A stretch of 64,000 nucleotides of DNA from Pseudomonadota bacterium (GTDB lineage: Bacteria; Pseudomonadota; Gammaproteobacteria; Burkholderiales; JABEVD01), in the NCBI GenBank assembly GCA_021835845.1, contig JAKBJU010000004.1, positions 62,001 to 126,000 of the forward strand. Reading direction: 5' to 3'. Under the pieces are notes generated by a model, which was given only the letters and a program-made list of their open reading frames with translations, had not been told where the DNA came from and did not search any database. Positions 63,801 to 64,000 of this stretch are shown here, in pieces. Within the stretch, counting starts at the first letter, position 1; each line of letters begins with the position of its first letter. The position numbers were made by a program, and so were the translations under genes.

Positions 63801-64000
63801 TCAAGCTAATCTACAGGGGAGGGATGGACGACGGATTCAGGGAAAATGCGATGTTCCCGGTCATAGGCTCGGAAAACGTCTCGGATGCCCTTTACGAGGC
63901 CCAGGAAAATGCTGGCGAGAACTGCCATGTCGAATTGTACGTGACCATGAAGCGTGGGCAGCTTTCCTGGACTGTGCAATATTCCCCAGCATATTTCGAC
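60866..64000 (+). CDS. FAAL-carrier-condensation NRPS protein, 3' end outside window
   Basis: An open frame of 1045 codons runs off the window. It begins with a fatty acyl-AMP ligase domain (about residues 1-555) with QYTSGSTGSPKGVMLTHANL, the FAAL hallmark WLPPYHDMGLIGGIL, GLAEAT and RTGDLG. Next is a carrier protein (about 555-635, Ser584 in GEIGFDSLKRVE), then a condensation domain (from about 655) with SFHHLVIDV (HHxxxD, about residue 775). It would activate a fatty acid and pass it to an amine. The ATG at 60866 has no good ribosome-binding site; a TTG 3 nt earlier is the alternative. Confidence 0.88.
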   Translation, partial: MLKRFSEHIRLQPEKTILTFLRDGEKDAVSLSFSELEDRARKIASRLLVHAPKGSRALLLHPPGLEFCSALLGCFYAGIIAVPCYPPSSKLSSRSGERFLRLARHCDAAIALTDSSNISRLLPHFRQSSVKLLATDSPFEEQSIALPEIIDSDLALIQYTSGSTGSPKGVMLTHANLAANLESIMLRYELSESSTVVSWLPPYHDMGLIGGILSALHCGYPLVMMEPRHFLQKPVRWLEAMDRYRADVSGGPNFAYDLCADRIPDEAIENLDLSSWTLAFCGAETVKPGTLKRFAENFSKTGFKASSLFPCYGLAEATLMATAVDRGKGAKTINLDGAEIVSCGKAGDGVEIAIVDPTTGTVRPEGKEGEIRIKGKNVATGYWNDHEESGKTFGNVIPGRGDVWLRTGDLGFLLDDELYVNGRLKDLIVLRGRNYHPSDIEEEASTSHPSLELNACAAFSIDDGDFVIAIEVRREARRNIDPSKIVRAIQAGLAQSFDLAAGEIVLLPPGSLPRTTSGKISRSSCREQYLSGTLKPIRKAPDEVSIRLHSEMEKKICHLVSGVLRIPLDSIEPELKLGEIGFDSLKRVELALTIEEAFDVCIDAESLSSDLDLSSLALMIRESSSRKAPQSEEADEFDPAGRELPLTPLQHAFLHPGPENPESFLEIVYLRTPSELDIHALKRGLFMLEYRFDSLRMRFSKEGDVWKQQYGISGTGISFEMMDASGMSAEEVRKNRTIMVESLKSGFDLAEGPVMRAVFFDRGENETGLLGLSFHHLVIDVTSVSIFVTSLQHAYQSALSGNIVKNGKCEYGKWLLALDAYGKKEALKQVDYWKEVCGESEDADCSLKPDPSQRWKLLFHPGLSPAENRRFVEKHPLPIERHHAFLAALAHAWCKMTGEGNALVLLEFHGRKAFEDTNPTTAMGWFVCRYPVKLPVKQDPAELFQETRKIMQQIPDEGIGYGLLMMRGDAMKTLRRPRIKLIYRGGMDDGFRENAMFPVIGSENVSDALYEAQENAGENCHVELYVTMKRGQLSWTVQYSPAYFD

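Overview
The window looks like a chromosomal segment of a betaproteobacterium, probably in or near the Nitrosomonadales. The evidence is gene order and sequence style: orn facing an M48 protease, PCD and rsgA block; coaBC facing rpmB-rpmG; a full kdpFABCDE operon; an AaeXAB-like efflux set; several PAS-GGDEF-EAL proteins. The genus cannot be fixed from the sequence alone. No tRNA, rRNA or CRISPR array was seen.

Layout. 1-10.2 kb is housekeeping and signalling: a CobD/CbiB-family membrane protein, a GGDEF-EAL protein, an HDOD-GAF protein, rsgA, a pterin dehydratase, an M48 protease, orn, a PBP7-like D,D-peptidase, coaBC, rpmB and rpmG. 10.2-11.2 kb is gene-poor and holds a frameshifted, truncated IS5-type transposase. 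11.2-16.3 kb is a MarR-controlled efflux operon (MarR, outer-membrane factor, FUSC, DUF1656, HlyD), followed by an OprB-like porin. 18.2-26.3 kb is the kdp K+ uptake operon with its sensor kinase and regulator, preceded by tandem 11-bp repeats that look like KdpE boxes and by a small membrane-peptide ORF. 26.4-35.6 kb holds a YncE-like propeller, a TPR methyltransferase, an RsmB-like methyltransferase and three signalling or acetyltransferase genes, including an EAL protein with a zinc-binding CZB tail. 35.6-36.9 kb is a phosphoribosyltransferase gene flanked by two related inverted MITE-like elements. 36.9-39.7 kb is a peroxide-defence cluster (rubredoxin reductase, rubredoxin, rubrerythrin, OxyR). 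39.7-48.5 kb holds two AsmA-like proteins, an orphan histidine kinase, an aldolase, a Rap1a/Tai-like protein, a beta-CASP nuclease and another GGDEF-EAL protein.

48.6-64.0 kb is the most unusual region: two divergent operons of NHLM-type peptide export. The minus-strand operon encodes HlyD, a C39-peptidase ABC transporter, a second ABC transporter, a small CNBD protein and a decayed TolC. The plus-strand operon encodes one polypeptide that fuses the peptidase ABC and the second ABC (interrupted at a 12-C tract), a HlyD-like membrane stub, an 82-residue Nif11-like precursor ending Gly-Gly then VCCQSGL, and the start of a FAAL-carrier-condensation NRPS protein that runs off the window.

The same tandem GCGAACG-N4-GCGAACG-N9-(-10) promoter layout occurs three times in this region: facing each divergent operon from one perfect palindrome, and again directly before the precursor gene. 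My working hypothesis is a co-regulated pathway in which a fatty acid is activated and joined to, or made alongside, a very short Cys-Cys peptide that is cleaved and exported by the NHLM machinery. The genes and promoter repeats are seen directly; the lipopeptide chemistry is inference.
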